Shown one piece after another: positions 25,923 to 34,099 of a stretch of 64,000 bases of DNA; position 1 is the first letter of the stretch; the number at the start of each line of letters is the position of its first letter. The DNA comes from Nocardioides sp. 503. Lineage in GTDB: Bacteria > Actinomycetota > Actinomycetes > Propionibacteriales > Nocardioidaceae. The translations under genes and the position numbers were made by a program. The notes under the pieces are model-generated. The model was not told where the DNA came from. It saw only the letters and a list, made by a program, of their open reading frames with translations, and ran no database searches. The DNA is taken from contig NZ_SPUI01000003.1 in assembly GCF_004522095.1 (NCBI RefSeq), positions 930,001 to 994,000 on the forward strand, written 5' to 3'.

Positions 25923-27383
25923 CTACCAGGTGACGGCGACGTACTTGGACTCCAGGTAGTCGAGCATCCCCTCGTGGCCGCCCTCGCGGCCCACGCCGGA
26001 CTGCTTGGTGCCGCCGAACGGCGCGGCCGGGTCGGAGACCAGCCCGCGGTTGAGGCCGACCATGCCGGAGTCGAGCGCCTCGCTGACGCGCATGCCGCGG
26101 GCGAGGTCGGAGGTGTAGACGTAGGAGACCAGGCCGAACTCGGTGTCGTTGGCCATCCGCACCGCGTCGGCCTCGTCGGTGAACGTCACCACCGGGGCGA
26201 CCGGGCCGAAGATCTCCTCGCCCAGGATGCCCGCCGTGCGCGGGACGTCGAGCAGGACCGTCGGCTCGTAGTAGTAGCCCGCGCGGTCCGGCCGTCCCCC
26301 ACCGAGGACGACGCGGGCGCCCTCGGCGACGGCGCCGTCGACGAGCTCGGCGACCTTGGCGACGCTCTCCTCGTTGACCAGCGGGCCGACCTCGGTCTCG
26401 TCGGCGGTGCCCGGGCCCACGCGGAGCGCGCCCATCCGCTCGGCGAGGCGGCGGCTGAACTCGTCGGCGACGTCGGCGTGGACGTAGAAGCGGTTGGCGG
26501 CCGTGCAGGCCTCACCGGCGTTGCGCATCTTGGCGATCATCGCCCCGTCCACGGCGGCGTCGAGGTCGGCGTCGTCGAGCACCAGGAACGGCGCGTTGCC
26601 GCCCAGCTCCATCGAGCAGTTGATGACCTGGTCCGCGGCCTCGCGCAGCAGGACGCGGCCGACCTCGGTGGAGCCGGTGAACGACAGCTTGCGCACGCGC
26701 GGGTCGTGGAGCATCGCCGAGACCACGGCGCCGGAGCGGCGGGCGGGGAGCACGTTGACGACGCCCGCCGGGACGCCGGCGTCCTCGAGGATCTTGGCCA
26801 TCAGCAGCGCCGTGAGCGGGGTGTCGCTGGCGGGCTTGAGGACGACGGTGCACCCGGCGGCGAGCGCGGGGCCGATCTTGCGCGTGGCCATGGCGGCCGG
26901 GAAGTTCCACGGCGTGACCAGCACGCAGATCCCGACCGGCTGCTGCAGCACCACGATCCGGTTGGCACCCGACGGCGCGGTCATCACCGAGCCGGAGGCG
27001 CGCACGGCCTCCTCGGCGTACCAGCGGAAGAACTCGGCGGCGTAGGCCACCTCGCCCCGGGCGTCGGTGAGCGCCTTGCCGTTCTCGAGCGAGATCAGGT
27101 GGGCGAGCTCGTCGGAGCGCTCGCGCATCAGCTCGAACGCCTTGCGGAGGATCTCCGAGCGCTCGCGCGGCGCGGTCGCGGCCCAGGCGTCGGCCGCGGC
27201 GGCGGCGGCGTCGACGGCCGCGATCGCGTCGTCCACCGAGCCGTCGGCCACCGAGGCGATGACCTCGCCGGTGGCCGGGTCGTGGACGTCGAAGCGGCTG
27301 CCGTCGGAGGCCGGCACCTGCGCGCCGCCGACGCAGAGGTCGAGCGGCAGGTCGGGGATCTGGTCGAGGCTGAAGTCACCCAT
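25923..27383 (-). CDS. NAD(P)-dependent aldehyde dehydrogenase, succinate-semialdehyde dehydrogenase-like
   Basis: A 486-residue ALDH. Motifs include TPWNFPAAMATRKIGPALAAG, SFTGSTEVGR, the catalytic Glu in MELGGNAPF and the nucleophile Cys in NAGEACTAANR. It most resembles the GabD/SSADH group, but closely related semialdehydes are possible. The frame runs on into the M24 gene region, but ATG27383 with AAAGG upstream is the true start. It is the last enzyme gene of the operon 30784-25923, separated from the M24 gene by 98 bp containing a type B repeat. In the nicotine pathway an SSADH follows the hydrolase step, which makes the pairing notable. Confidence 0.93.
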   Translation of the reverse strand: MGDFSLDQIPDLPLDLCVGGAQVPASDGSRFDVHDPATGEVIASVADGSVDDAIAAVDAAAAAADAWAATAPRERSEILRKAFELMRERSDELAHLISLENGKALTDARGEVAYAAEFFRWYAEEAVRASGSVMTAPSGANRIVVLQQPVGICVLVTPWNFPAAMATRKIGPALAAGCTVVLKPASDTPLTALLMAKILEDAGVPAGVVNVLPARRSGAVVSAMLHDPRVRKLSFTGSTEVGRVLLREAADQVINCSMELGGNAPFLVLDDADLDAAVDGAMIAKMRNAGEACTAANRFYVHADVADEFSRRLAERMGALRVGPGTADETEVGPLVNEESVAKVAELVDGAVAEGARVVLGGGRPDRAGYYYEPTVLLDVPRTAGILGEEIFGPVAPVVTFTDEADAVRMANDTEFGLVSYVYTSDLARGMRVSEALDSGMVGLNRGLVSDPAAPFGGTKQSGVGREGGHEGMLDYLESKYVAVTW

Positions 27384-27424
27384 GGGAGCGGGCCTTTCGA
27401 GAGAGGTGGTCGGTGCGGTTGCGG

Positions 27425-27473
27425 GGTCTCGACGGGCGCTCGTCGCTCGCGCTCCTCGCTGCTCGACCACCGG
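27425..27473. repeat. type B intergenic repeat within the catabolic operon
   Basis: GGTCTCGACGGGCGCTCGTC...GCTCGACCACC between the M24 and aldehyde dehydrogenase genes; the only repeat found between genes of one presumed operon. Confidence 0.88.
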
Positions 27474-27481
27474 AGGACGGG

Positions 27482-28723
27482 TCAGTAGGGGTTGGTGACG
27501 ACGAGCTCCTGCGACGGGAAGAGCGTGAGGATCTTGGGGCCGTCCTCGGTGATGACGATCTCCTCCTCGATGCGGGCGGCGGAGTAGCCGTCGCTCGCGG
27601 GGCAGTAGGTCTCCAGCGCGAAGACCATGCCGACCTGGAGCTCCACCGGCTCCTTCATGGAGTTGAGCCGCGAGATGATCGGCCGCTCGTGCAGCCCGAG
27701 CCCGAGCCCGTGGGCGAACTGGAGCCCGAACGCCTCCATCTCGCTGCCGAAGCCGAACTCCTCGGCCTTCGGGAGCAGGGCGGCGACCTCGTCGGTGCCG
27801 ACGCCGGCCTTGATGCCGTCGATGCCGCGGTCCATCCACTCGCGCGCCCTCGTGTAGGCGTCGCGCTGCGCGGGCGTGGACGAGCCCACCGCGAAGGTGC
27901 GGTAGTAGCAGGTCCGGTAGCCGTTGAACGAGTGGATGATGTCGAAGAAGGCCTGGTCGCCGGGGCGGATGATCCGGTCGGTGAAGTTGTGCGGGTGCGG
28001 GTTGCAGCGCTCGCCGGAGATGGCGTTGACGGCCTCGACCTGGTCGGAGCCCAGCTCGTAGAGCCGCTTGTTGGCCAGCGCCACGATCTCGTTCTCGCGC
28101 ACGCCGGGCTTGAGGGCCTCGAAGATGTCCTGGTAGACGCCGTCGACCATGGCCGCGGCCTGGTTGAGCAGGATGATCTCGTCCTGGCTCTTGATGCAGC
28201 GCGCGTCCAGCATCAGCTGCTGGGCGTCGACCACGGTCAGGCCCTGGCGCTGCATCTCGAACAGGAACGGCGGCTCGACGATGTCCATGCCGATCGGCAG
28301 GTCGGCCACGCCGGCCTCGACGAGCAGCGACTTGATCTCGGCGACCGCGGTCTCCATGAGCCCGACCGAGGGCGCCACCGCACCGCGGAAGCCGAGGAAG
28401 CCGGCCCGGTAGTTCTCCTCCGGGACCCACTGGGAGTGCAGCTTGTGGTGCTTGACCGCCGACCCGAAGTCCCACAGGACCGGGTCCTTCCCGCGCGCCA
28501 GCAGGGCGTAGCGGATCATCTTGTCGCCCAGCGCCCCGCCGATCCAGGTCTGGGTCGTGTAGCGGATGTTGTAGAAGTCGAAGAGCAGGAAGGCCCCGCA
28601 CTCGCTGGACTCCAGGGCCTGCTTGGCCCGGTCCAGCCGGTAGGAGCGCAGCCGGTCGAAGTCGACGCGCGACTCGTAGTCGACCCCCATGTGGCCGGGG
28701 GCCGGCAGGGGGATGCCGCTCAT
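27482..28723 (-). CDS. M24-family (creatinase/Xaa-Pro aminopeptidase-like) hydrolase with altered metal site
   Basis: A 413-residue pita-bread-fold protein with N-terminal creatinase domain and C-terminal catalytic domain. Expected metal positions: Asp in FFDIIHS is present, His in FAHGLGLGLHE, Glu in VFALETY and Glu in ARIEEEI are present, but the second Asp (SDxTRTF in metallopeptidases) is Cys in RTCYYRTF. It may therefore be a metal-altered or metal-independent C-N or C-S hydrolase rather than a dipeptidase; DMSP lyase DddP and creatinase belong to the same fold. ATG28723 overlaps the stop of the preceding dehydrogenase gene (ATGA). Confidence 0.85.
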   Translation of the reverse strand: MSGIPLPAPGHMGVDYESRVDFDRLRSYRLDRAKQALESSECGAFLLFDFYNIRYTTQTWIGGALGDKMIRYALLARGKDPVLWDFGSAVKHHKLHSQWVPEENYRAGFLGFRGAVAPSVGLMETAVAEIKSLLVEAGVADLPIGMDIVEPPFLFEMQRQGLTVVDAQQLMLDARCIKSQDEIILLNQAAAMVDGVYQDIFEALKPGVRENEIVALANKRLYELGSDQVEAVNAISGERCNPHPHNFTDRIIRPGDQAFFDIIHSFNGYRTCYYRTFAVGSSTPAQRDAYTRAREWMDRGIDGIKAGVGTDEVAALLPKAEEFGFGSEMEAFGLQFAHGLGLGLHERPIISRLNSMKEPVELQVGMVFALETYCPASDGYSAARIEEEIVITEDGPKILTLFPSQELVVTNPY

Positions 28724-29670
28724 CCGCCGAGCCCGTCGTCGACCGCCACGTCCTCGGACTTCAGGGTGATGCCGGAGGCGTGGGCCTGCTGGTCGAGCAG
28801 GATCGCGAAGTCCTCGGTCACCCGGCCGCTGCTCACGGTGGCCTGGACGGCGGCGGCCGTGGCGGCGCAGACCGGCATCGGCACGTCGAGATCGTGCGCG
28901 GCCTCGAAGCCGAGGTCGAAGTCCTTGCGCAGCAGGATCGGCGTGAACGTCGGGGTGTAGTCGAGGTTGACGAAGGCCGGCGTCTTGTAGCGCGTGAACA
29001 CCGAGCCCATGACGGAGTTGTTGAGGAACTCCAGGAACGCCGCCCGCGGCATCCCGCCCTTCTCGGCCAGCACGGTGATCTCGGCCAGGCACTGGGTGAC
29101 GACGCCGAGCATCAGGTTGTGGGCGATCTTGGCCAGGCGCGCGACGTCGCCCTCGCCGACGTACGTCGCTCCCTTGCCGAGGTGGTCGAGCAGGGGGGCC
29201 ACGCGCTGGTAGGTCTCCTCGGGACCGGAGACGACCAGGCTCAGGCCGCCGGCCGTGACCACCTTGCCGTTGCCGCTGACGGGCGAGGCGAGGAAGGCCA
29301 CGCCGCGCTCGGCGCAGGCCGCGCGCATCGCCGCGGAGGAGGCCACGTCGACGGTGGAGGTGTCGACGACGACGCCGGGCACGTGGTCGGGGTCGGCCAG
29401 CAGGCCGCCCTCGCCGACCAGCACCTGCTCGAGGTCGGCGGGCGTGGAGACCATGGTGAACACGACGTCGAGGCCGCGCAGGTCGGCGATGGTGTCGGCG
29501 ACGTGGCAGCCCACGTCGGTGAGCGCCTCGGCCTTGGCCCGCGTGCGGTTCCACACCGTGACGTCCTCGCCGGCACGGGCCAGGCGGCTCGCCATGGCGG
29601 CGCCCATCCGGCCGGCGCCGATCCAGCCGATCTTGAGGGAGCCGGTCTCGGGTGCGGTGGTGGTGTCCAT
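28720..29670 (-). CDS. NAD-binding beta-hydroxyacid dehydrogenase (3-hydroxyisobutyrate dehydrogenase-like)
   Basis: A 316-residue oxidoreductase. The Rossmann motif is IGWIGAGRMGAAMASRLARAG, the substrate loop SPVSGNGKVVTAGG, and the catalytic Lys lies in ARLAKIAHNLMLG. Members oxidise short beta-hydroxyacids such as 3-hydroxyisobutyrate, tartronate semialdehyde or 2-hydroxymethylglutarate; the substrate here is unknown. It starts at ATG29670, one base after the stop of the alpha/beta hydrolase gene, and overlaps the M24 gene, so these three are tightly coupled. Confidence 0.92.
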   Translation of the reverse strand: MDTTTAPETGSLKIGWIGAGRMGAAMASRLARAGEDVTVWNRTRAKAEALTDVGCHVADTIADLRGLDVVFTMVSTPADLEQVLVGEGGLLADPDHVPGVVVDTSTVDVASSAAMRAACAERGVAFLASPVSGNGKVVTAGGLSLVVSGPEETYQRVAPLLDHLGKGATYVGEGDVARLAKIAHNLMLGVVTQCLAEITVLAEKGGMPRAAFLEFLNNSVMGSVFTRYKTPAFVNLDYTPTFTPILLRKDFDLGFEAAHDLDVPMPVCAATAAAVQATVSSGRVTEDFAILLDQQAHASGITLKSEDVAVDDGLGG

Positions 29671-29671
29671 G

Positions 29672-30784
29672 TCAGCCTGCCTTCGTGGTGTGCGGTGCGG
29701 GTACGTCGTGCGGTGCGGCCGGTCCTGCGTTGAGTCGTGCGGCCAGCCAGTCGGCGGTGCGGGGCCGGTGCCACGGCGCGACGTTCGCGCAGCCGTGGTT
29801 GCCCTCCTCGAGCATCAGGAGCTCGACCGGTCCGGAGACGGCGTCGCGCAGCCGGACGGCGTTCTCCCAGGGGATCAGCCGGTCCTGGCGCCCGAAGACG
29901 ATCAGGAGCGGGGCGACGATGTCGGCGGCGACGTCGGCCAGCCCCAGGGTGGTGGCGATCCGGCGCGCCTGATCGTCGTCCGACGCGCCGGACCGCAGCT
30001 GGAAGGTGGCGCGGGTGAGCTCGGGCAGCCCGTCCCAGTACTCACCGAAGTTGAAGGGGCCGGCGAGGGCCACGCAGGCGCGGACGCGCTCGCCGAGGGC
30101 GGCGGCGACGCGGGGCGCGTAGTAGCCACCGAGGCTGACGCCCCAGACGCCGAGCCGCGCGCGGTCGAGCGAGGTCTCACCGCCGACGAAGTCCCAGACC
30201 GCCTCGGCCACGGGCGACCAGTCGCCGCGGATCGGGAGGTCGTACTCCGCCTCGCCCTGACCGGGGCCGTCGAGGCTGAGCGTCGCCAGGCCGCGGGCGA
30301 GGAAGGTGTCCTCGGTGGAGCGCAGCTCCTCCTTGGCGGAGTCGAGGCCCGAGCACATCAGCACGACCGGGTGCGGGCCCTCGCCGTGCGGCAGGCGGAG
30401 GACGCCGACGAGGTGGGTGCCCTCGAAGGGCAGCTCGACGCGGCGGCCGGGCGGGTCGAGGTGGGGCAGGGCGGCGTCCAGGCAGGCGACGGCCCGCTCG
30501 TGGGCGGCGCGCATCTGCGCGACGTCCTGGACGAAGACGAACTTGGCGAAGTGGTGGTAGACCGCCGCCTGCGCCAGGTGCTCGCCGGCCGAGCGGTCGC
30601 GGCCCTCGGCCAGGGCGTCGCGCCCGAGCGCCTCGTGCTCGGCGCCCATCGCGACCCACGCGGAGCACCAGTCCGACCAGCTCTCGACGCCGGAGGTGAC
30701 CCGCTCGAAGTCGGCGACGGTGACGCCGTTGACGGTGAACCGCGGACCCCAGTGCGCCACGGCGGAGCTCACGAGGGCGTCCAT
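29672..30784 (-). CDS. alpha/beta hydrolase similar to 2,6-dihydroxypseudooxynicotine hydrolase
   Basis: A 370-residue hydrolase with a helical N-terminal cap of about 130 residues followed by the catalytic domain, the architecture of DHPON hydrolase and FrsA-like esterases. The nucleophile is in GVWGVSLGGYYAP (GxSxG), the acid probably in FGRQDRLIP, and the His in LEEGNHGCANV. DHPON hydrolase cleaves a C-C bond in bacterial nicotine breakdown; whether this protein acts on C-C, ester or amide bonds is unknown. ATG30784 is preferred over upstream starts, which overlap the operators. It is the first gene of the operon, under two LacI-type sites. Confidence 0.85.
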   Translation of the reverse strand: MDALVSSAVAHWGPRFTVNGVTVADFERVTSGVESWSDWCSAWVAMGAEHEALGRDALAEGRDRSAGEHLAQAAVYHHFAKFVFVQDVAQMRAAHERAVACLDAALPHLDPPGRRVELPFEGTHLVGVLRLPHGEGPHPVVLMCSGLDSAKEELRSTEDTFLARGLATLSLDGPGQGEAEYDLPIRGDWSPVAEAVWDFVGGETSLDRARLGVWGVSLGGYYAPRVAAALGERVRACVALAGPFNFGEYWDGLPELTRATFQLRSGASDDDQARRIATTLGLADVAADIVAPLLIVFGRQDRLIPWENAVRLRDAVSGPVELLMLEEGNHGCANVAPWHRPRTADWLAARLNAGPAAPHDVPAPHTTKAG

Positions 30785-30816
30785 GGTCACTCCTTCGTCG
30801 GTGGGAGTCCGAGTAA

Positions 30817-30830
30817 TGCAATCGAGTGCA
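30817..30830. promoter_or_regulatory. putative LacI-family operator, catabolic island site 1
   Basis: TGCAATCGAGTGCA, palindromic except the central flank, matches the 7468 site. It lies 33 bp upstream of the hydrolase start. Confidence 0.65.
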
Positions 30831-30907
30831 GCCTTCAGGATGCAGGGACCGCTGTCAAGCCGCGGAGGGTCGCGTCCTGCCCGCTCGGACAGGCGGTCTA
30901 CGATTGC

Positions 30908-30921
30908 TGCAATCGACTGCA
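30908..30921. promoter_or_regulatory. putative LacI-family operator, catabolic island site 2
   Basis: TGCAATCGACTGCA lies 91 bp from site 1 and 45 bp upstream of the solute-binding protein start. The paired sites span the divergent promoter, so one repressor could close both directions, possibly by looping. Confidence 0.65.
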
Positions 30922-30965
30922 TGATCGACTACCGTGCTCATGTCCGCCATCGTTGAGGAGACCCC

Positions 30966-31865
30966 GTGCAGACCATCGTCGCCGGATCGTTCACCCCGTC
31001 GGTGCTGCTCGACGTGGCCGCCTCCACGGGCCGGCTGGAGGCCCACGGCCTGGCCGTCACCGAGGTGCCCGTGACGTCCTCCCCCGGTCAGTTCCGCTCG
31101 CTGCTCGACGGCGAGCTCGACATCGCGCTGACCAGTCCCGACAACGTCCTGGCCTACCGCTTCAGCCCCCACAACCCGCTCGGTGAGCTCGCCGACGTCC
31201 GCATCGTCGGGGCCGTCGACCGCGGCATGGGCCTGGGCCTCTACGCCCGGCCCGGGATGAGCGCGGAGGACCTGCGCGGCGCGTCGGTCGGCGTCGACGT
31301 GCCGACCTCCGGCTTCGCGCTCGCGATGTACGCGCTCGCCGAGTCGGTCGGCGTCGGGCGCGACGAGTACGAGCTGGTCGCCCTCGGCTCCACGCCGCGG
31401 CGCCTCGAGGCGCTGCTGGCCGGCACGTGCGCGGCCACCATGCTCAACGCCGGCAACGAGCTCGTCGGCGAGGCCGCCGGCTGCGAGCTGCTGGCCACCG
31501 CCAGCGACGTGTGCGCGCCCTACCTCGGGACCGTCGTGGCGATCGCCGGAGACACACACCTGACCAGCGCGCGGGCGCTCACCGCTGCGCTGACCGAGAC
31601 GTCGGCGCAGCTCCTCGACGGCGGGCTCACCGAGGTCGCCGCCGAGGCTGCGGCCCGACGGCTCGACCTCGACGACACCCTCGCGCTGCGCTACGTCGAG
31701 CGGATGCGCAGCCCCAGCGACGGCCTGGTCCGCGACGGCGAGGTCGACCCGCAGGCGCTGGCGACGCTGGTGCGGCTGCGCACGACGTACCTGCCGGAGG
31801 TCGTCGACGGCGTGGACGTCCTCGAGGCGGCCCTGCTGCCGGAGTCGGGTCTTGTGCAGCGCTAG
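30966..31865 (+). CDS. solute-binding-protein-like (NMT1/ThiY type), no signal peptide
   Basis: A 299-residue protein with the NMT1/SsuA-like type 2 periplasmic-binding fold: start VAGSFTPSVLLDVAASTGRLEAHGL and the segment LLDGELDIALTSPDNVLAY are typical. It begins at GTG30966 with GAGGAG upstream and has no signal peptide or lipobox, so it should stay in the cytosol. No ABC permease or ATPase accompanies it; the next gene is an MFS carrier. It may bind and sense a pathway intermediate, or be an enzyme on this fold. Divergent from the hydrolase operon, sharing its operators. Confidence 0.75.
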   Translation: MQTIVAGSFTPSVLLDVAASTGRLEAHGLAVTEVPVTSSPGQFRSLLDGELDIALTSPDNVLAYRFSPHNPLGELADVRIVGAVDRGMGLGLYARPGMSAEDLRGASVGVDVPTSGFALAMYALAESVGVGRDEYELVALGSTPRRLEALLAGTCAATMLNAGNELVGEAAGCELLATASDVCAPYLGTVVAIAGDTHLTSARALTAALTETSAQLLDGGLTEVAAEAAARRLDLDDTLALRYVERMRSPSDGLVRDGEVDPQALATLVRLRTTYLPEVVDGVDVLEAALLPESGLVQR

Positions 31866-31874
31866 CGACCGGGC

Positions 31875-33047
31875 GTGACCGCCCCGGGCGGGACGACGCG
31901 TCCGATCCGGCTGCTCCAGGTCACGGCGTTCGTCAGCACGCTGGACCGCTTCGCCATGCCGCCGATGCTGGTGGCGATCGCGCACGACCTCGACGTCCCG
32001 CTGGGCGTGGTCGTCCAGGCGGCCGGCGCCTACTTCCTCGTCTACGGGCTCAGCCAGCCCGTCTGGGGCATGGTCTCCGACCGGCTCGGGCGGGTGCGCA
32101 CCATGCGCCTGACCCTGCTGCTCGCCGGCCTGTGCGCCATCGGGTCGGCGCTGTCCCCCACCCTGCTCGTGCTGGCGCTCGCGCGCGGGCTGGCGGGCGG
32201 GTTCTTCGGGGCGGCGTACCCCTCGAGCCTGATCTACATCGGGGACACCGTGCCCGCGGCGGTCCGTCAGCGCGACATCGCGCGGCTCATGGTCGGCGTG
32301 GCCGTCGGCACGGCCCTGGCCTCCGTCGGCTCCGGCGTCCTGGCCCACCTGGTCTCGTGGCGCCTCGCCTTCGTCGTGACCGGCGGCTCCGCGGTGCTGC
32401 TCGCCTGGGCGCTGCGTCGTCTGCCGGAGCCCGACCTCGTCCCCCGGACGGGCTCGCTGCTCGCGCCGCTACGACGCATCGGGCGCTCCCAAGTCACCCT
32501 GCTGGTGCTGCTCTTCGCGTTCACCGAGGGCGTCGTCCTGCTCGGCGTCCTCACGCTGATGCCGCCCGCCGCCGAGCACACCGGCGCCACCGCGGCCGTG
32601 GCCGGCGCCGCCACCGGGGTCTACGGCATCTCGGTGGTCGTGTGCGCGCAGGTCGTCGGGCGGCTCTCGCAGCGCTGGCACCCCACGCGGCTGATCGCCC
32701 TGGGCGGCGCAGCCGCGGTGCTCACCTCGGCGCTGCTGGCCGTCTCGCAGGAGCCGGCCATGACCGTCGCCGGCGCCTGCGTGCTCGGGCTGGCCTGGAC
32801 CGCCATGCACTCCTCGCTCCAGACCTGGGCCACGGAGGTGCTGCCCGGCGAGCGGGCCACGGTCGTGTCGTTCTTCGCCGGGTCGCTGTTCGTCGGCAGC
32901 GCGATCGCGGCGGTGCTCGTCGCCGGCCTGGCCGACGCGGGCCGCTACTCGGTGATCTTCGGCGCCGGCGCGGTCCTCGCCGTGCCGCTCGCGCTGGGGG
33001 CGGCGTACGCGCGCAGCCGCTGGCACCGTCCGACGGAGAGCGCCTGA
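31875..33047 (+). CDS. MFS transporter
   Basis: A 390-residue membrane carrier with about 12 hydrophobic segments. The loop 2-3 signature is seen in GMVSDRLGRVRTMR and its second-half counterpart is weak. GTG31875 starts 9 bp after the solute-binding-like gene; the TGA overlaps the LacI start (TGATG), so the three genes form an operon. By context it is likely an importer or exporter of the compound degraded by the divergent operon; direction and substrate cannot be told. Confidence 0.88.
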   Translation: MTAPGGTTRPIRLLQVTAFVSTLDRFAMPPMLVAIAHDLDVPLGVVVQAAGAYFLVYGLSQPVWGMVSDRLGRVRTMRLTLLLAGLCAIGSALSPTLLVLALARGLAGGFFGAAYPSSLIYIGDTVPAAVRQRDIARLMVGVAVGTALASVGSGVLAHLVSWRLAFVVTGGSAVLLAWALRRLPEPDLVPRTGSLLAPLRRIGRSQVTLLVLLFAFTEGVVLLGVLTLMPPAAEHTGATAAVAGAATGVYGISVVVCAQVVGRLSQRWHPTRLIALGGAAAVLTSALLAVSQEPAMTVAGACVLGLAWTAMHSSLQTWATEVLPGERATVVSFFAGSLFVGSAIAAVLVAGLADAGRYSVIFGAGAVLAVPLALGAAYARSRWHRPTESA

Positions 33048-34099
33048 TGGCCGCGGGTCCCCACGGGACGCCCACCCTGCGCGACGTGGCCGAGGGCGCG
33101 GGTGTCCACGCGGCGACCGCCTCGCGAGCGCTCAACCCCGCCACCCGGGGGCTGGTCAACGCCGAGACCGCGCGGCGCGTGATGAAGGTGGCCGAGACCC
33201 TGGGCTACCGGCCCAACCCGATGGCGCGCGGGCTCAAGACCGCCAAGTCGGGCACCATCGGGCTGGTCATCCCCGACCTCACGAACCCGTTCTTCCCGCC
33301 CGTGGTGCGCGGCATCGAGGAGGTGCTCGAGCCCGCGGGCTACAGCGGCCTGATCGTCAACACCGACAACGACCTGCTCCGCGAGCGGACCCAGGTGGAC
33401 CTGCTGCGCTCGCGGCAGGTGGAGGGCCTCATCGTGGCCACGGCCCTCGTCGACCACCCGCTGCTCGAGCAGCTGCACCGCGAGCGGGTGCCGATGGTGA
33501 TGGTCAACCGACGCCCGCACGGCTTCGACGTACCGTCCACCGTGCCCGACGACGCCGCCGGCGTCGCGCTGGCGGTCGAGCACCTGGCGGGCCTCGGGCA
33601 CACCCGGATCGCGCACCTCGCCGGCCCGACGACCACCTCGACCGGTGGGGTGCGGGCCCGCGCCTTCCGCAACGCCGTGCGCGACCTGGGGCTGGACGAC
33701 GACCCGCGGCTCACAGTGGTCTGCCACCGGTGGAGCGAGGACGCCGGCGCGGAGGGGCTGCGCACGCTCCTCGACGGCGACGCGGAGTTCACCGCGGTCG
33801 TCGCGGCCAACGACCTGATCGCGCTGGGCTGCTACGACGTGCTGTCCGAGCGCGACATCTCGTGCCCCGACGACCTGTCGGTGGTGGGCTTCAACGGGAT
33901 GCCCTTCCTCGACAAGCTCGGCCCGCCGCTGACGACGATCGCCATCCCCCACCAGCAGATCGGCGCCGAGGCCGCCCGCCTCCTCCTCGACGCCATCGCC
34001 GACCCGACCCGCTCCGCCCGCTCCGTCCTGCTCCCCGTGACCCTGGTCGTGCGCGAGTCGACCGCGCCGCCCCGGCGGTGTGCAGGGGCGGTCAGGTGA
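33047..34099 (+). CDS. LacI-family transcriptional regulator 2
   Basis: A 350-residue repressor whose HTH (TLRDVAEGAGVHAATASRAL) and hinge (NPMARGLKTAKSG) differ from regulator 1 by only a few residues, while the effector domain is similar but more diverged. The two are paralogues expected to share an operator but perhaps respond to different effectors. ATG33047 overlaps the MFS stop. The gene ends overlapping by 8 bp the tail of the convergent giant repeat-protein gene at 34092. Confidence 0.93.
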   Translation: MAAGPHGTPTLRDVAEGAGVHAATASRALNPATRGLVNAETARRVMKVAETLGYRPNPMARGLKTAKSGTIGLVIPDLTNPFFPPVVRGIEEVLEPAGYSGLIVNTDNDLLRERTQVDLLRSRQVEGLIVATALVDHPLLEQLHRERVPMVMVNRRPHGFDVPSTVPDDAAGVALAVEHLAGLGHTRIAHLAGPTTTSTGGVRARAFRNAVRDLGLDDDPRLTVVCHRWSEDAGAEGLRTLLDGDAEFTAVVAANDLIALGCYDVLSERDISCPDDLSVVGFNGMPFLDKLGPPLTTIAIPHQQIGAEAARLLLDAIADPTRSARSVLLPVTLVVRESTAPPRRCAGAVR

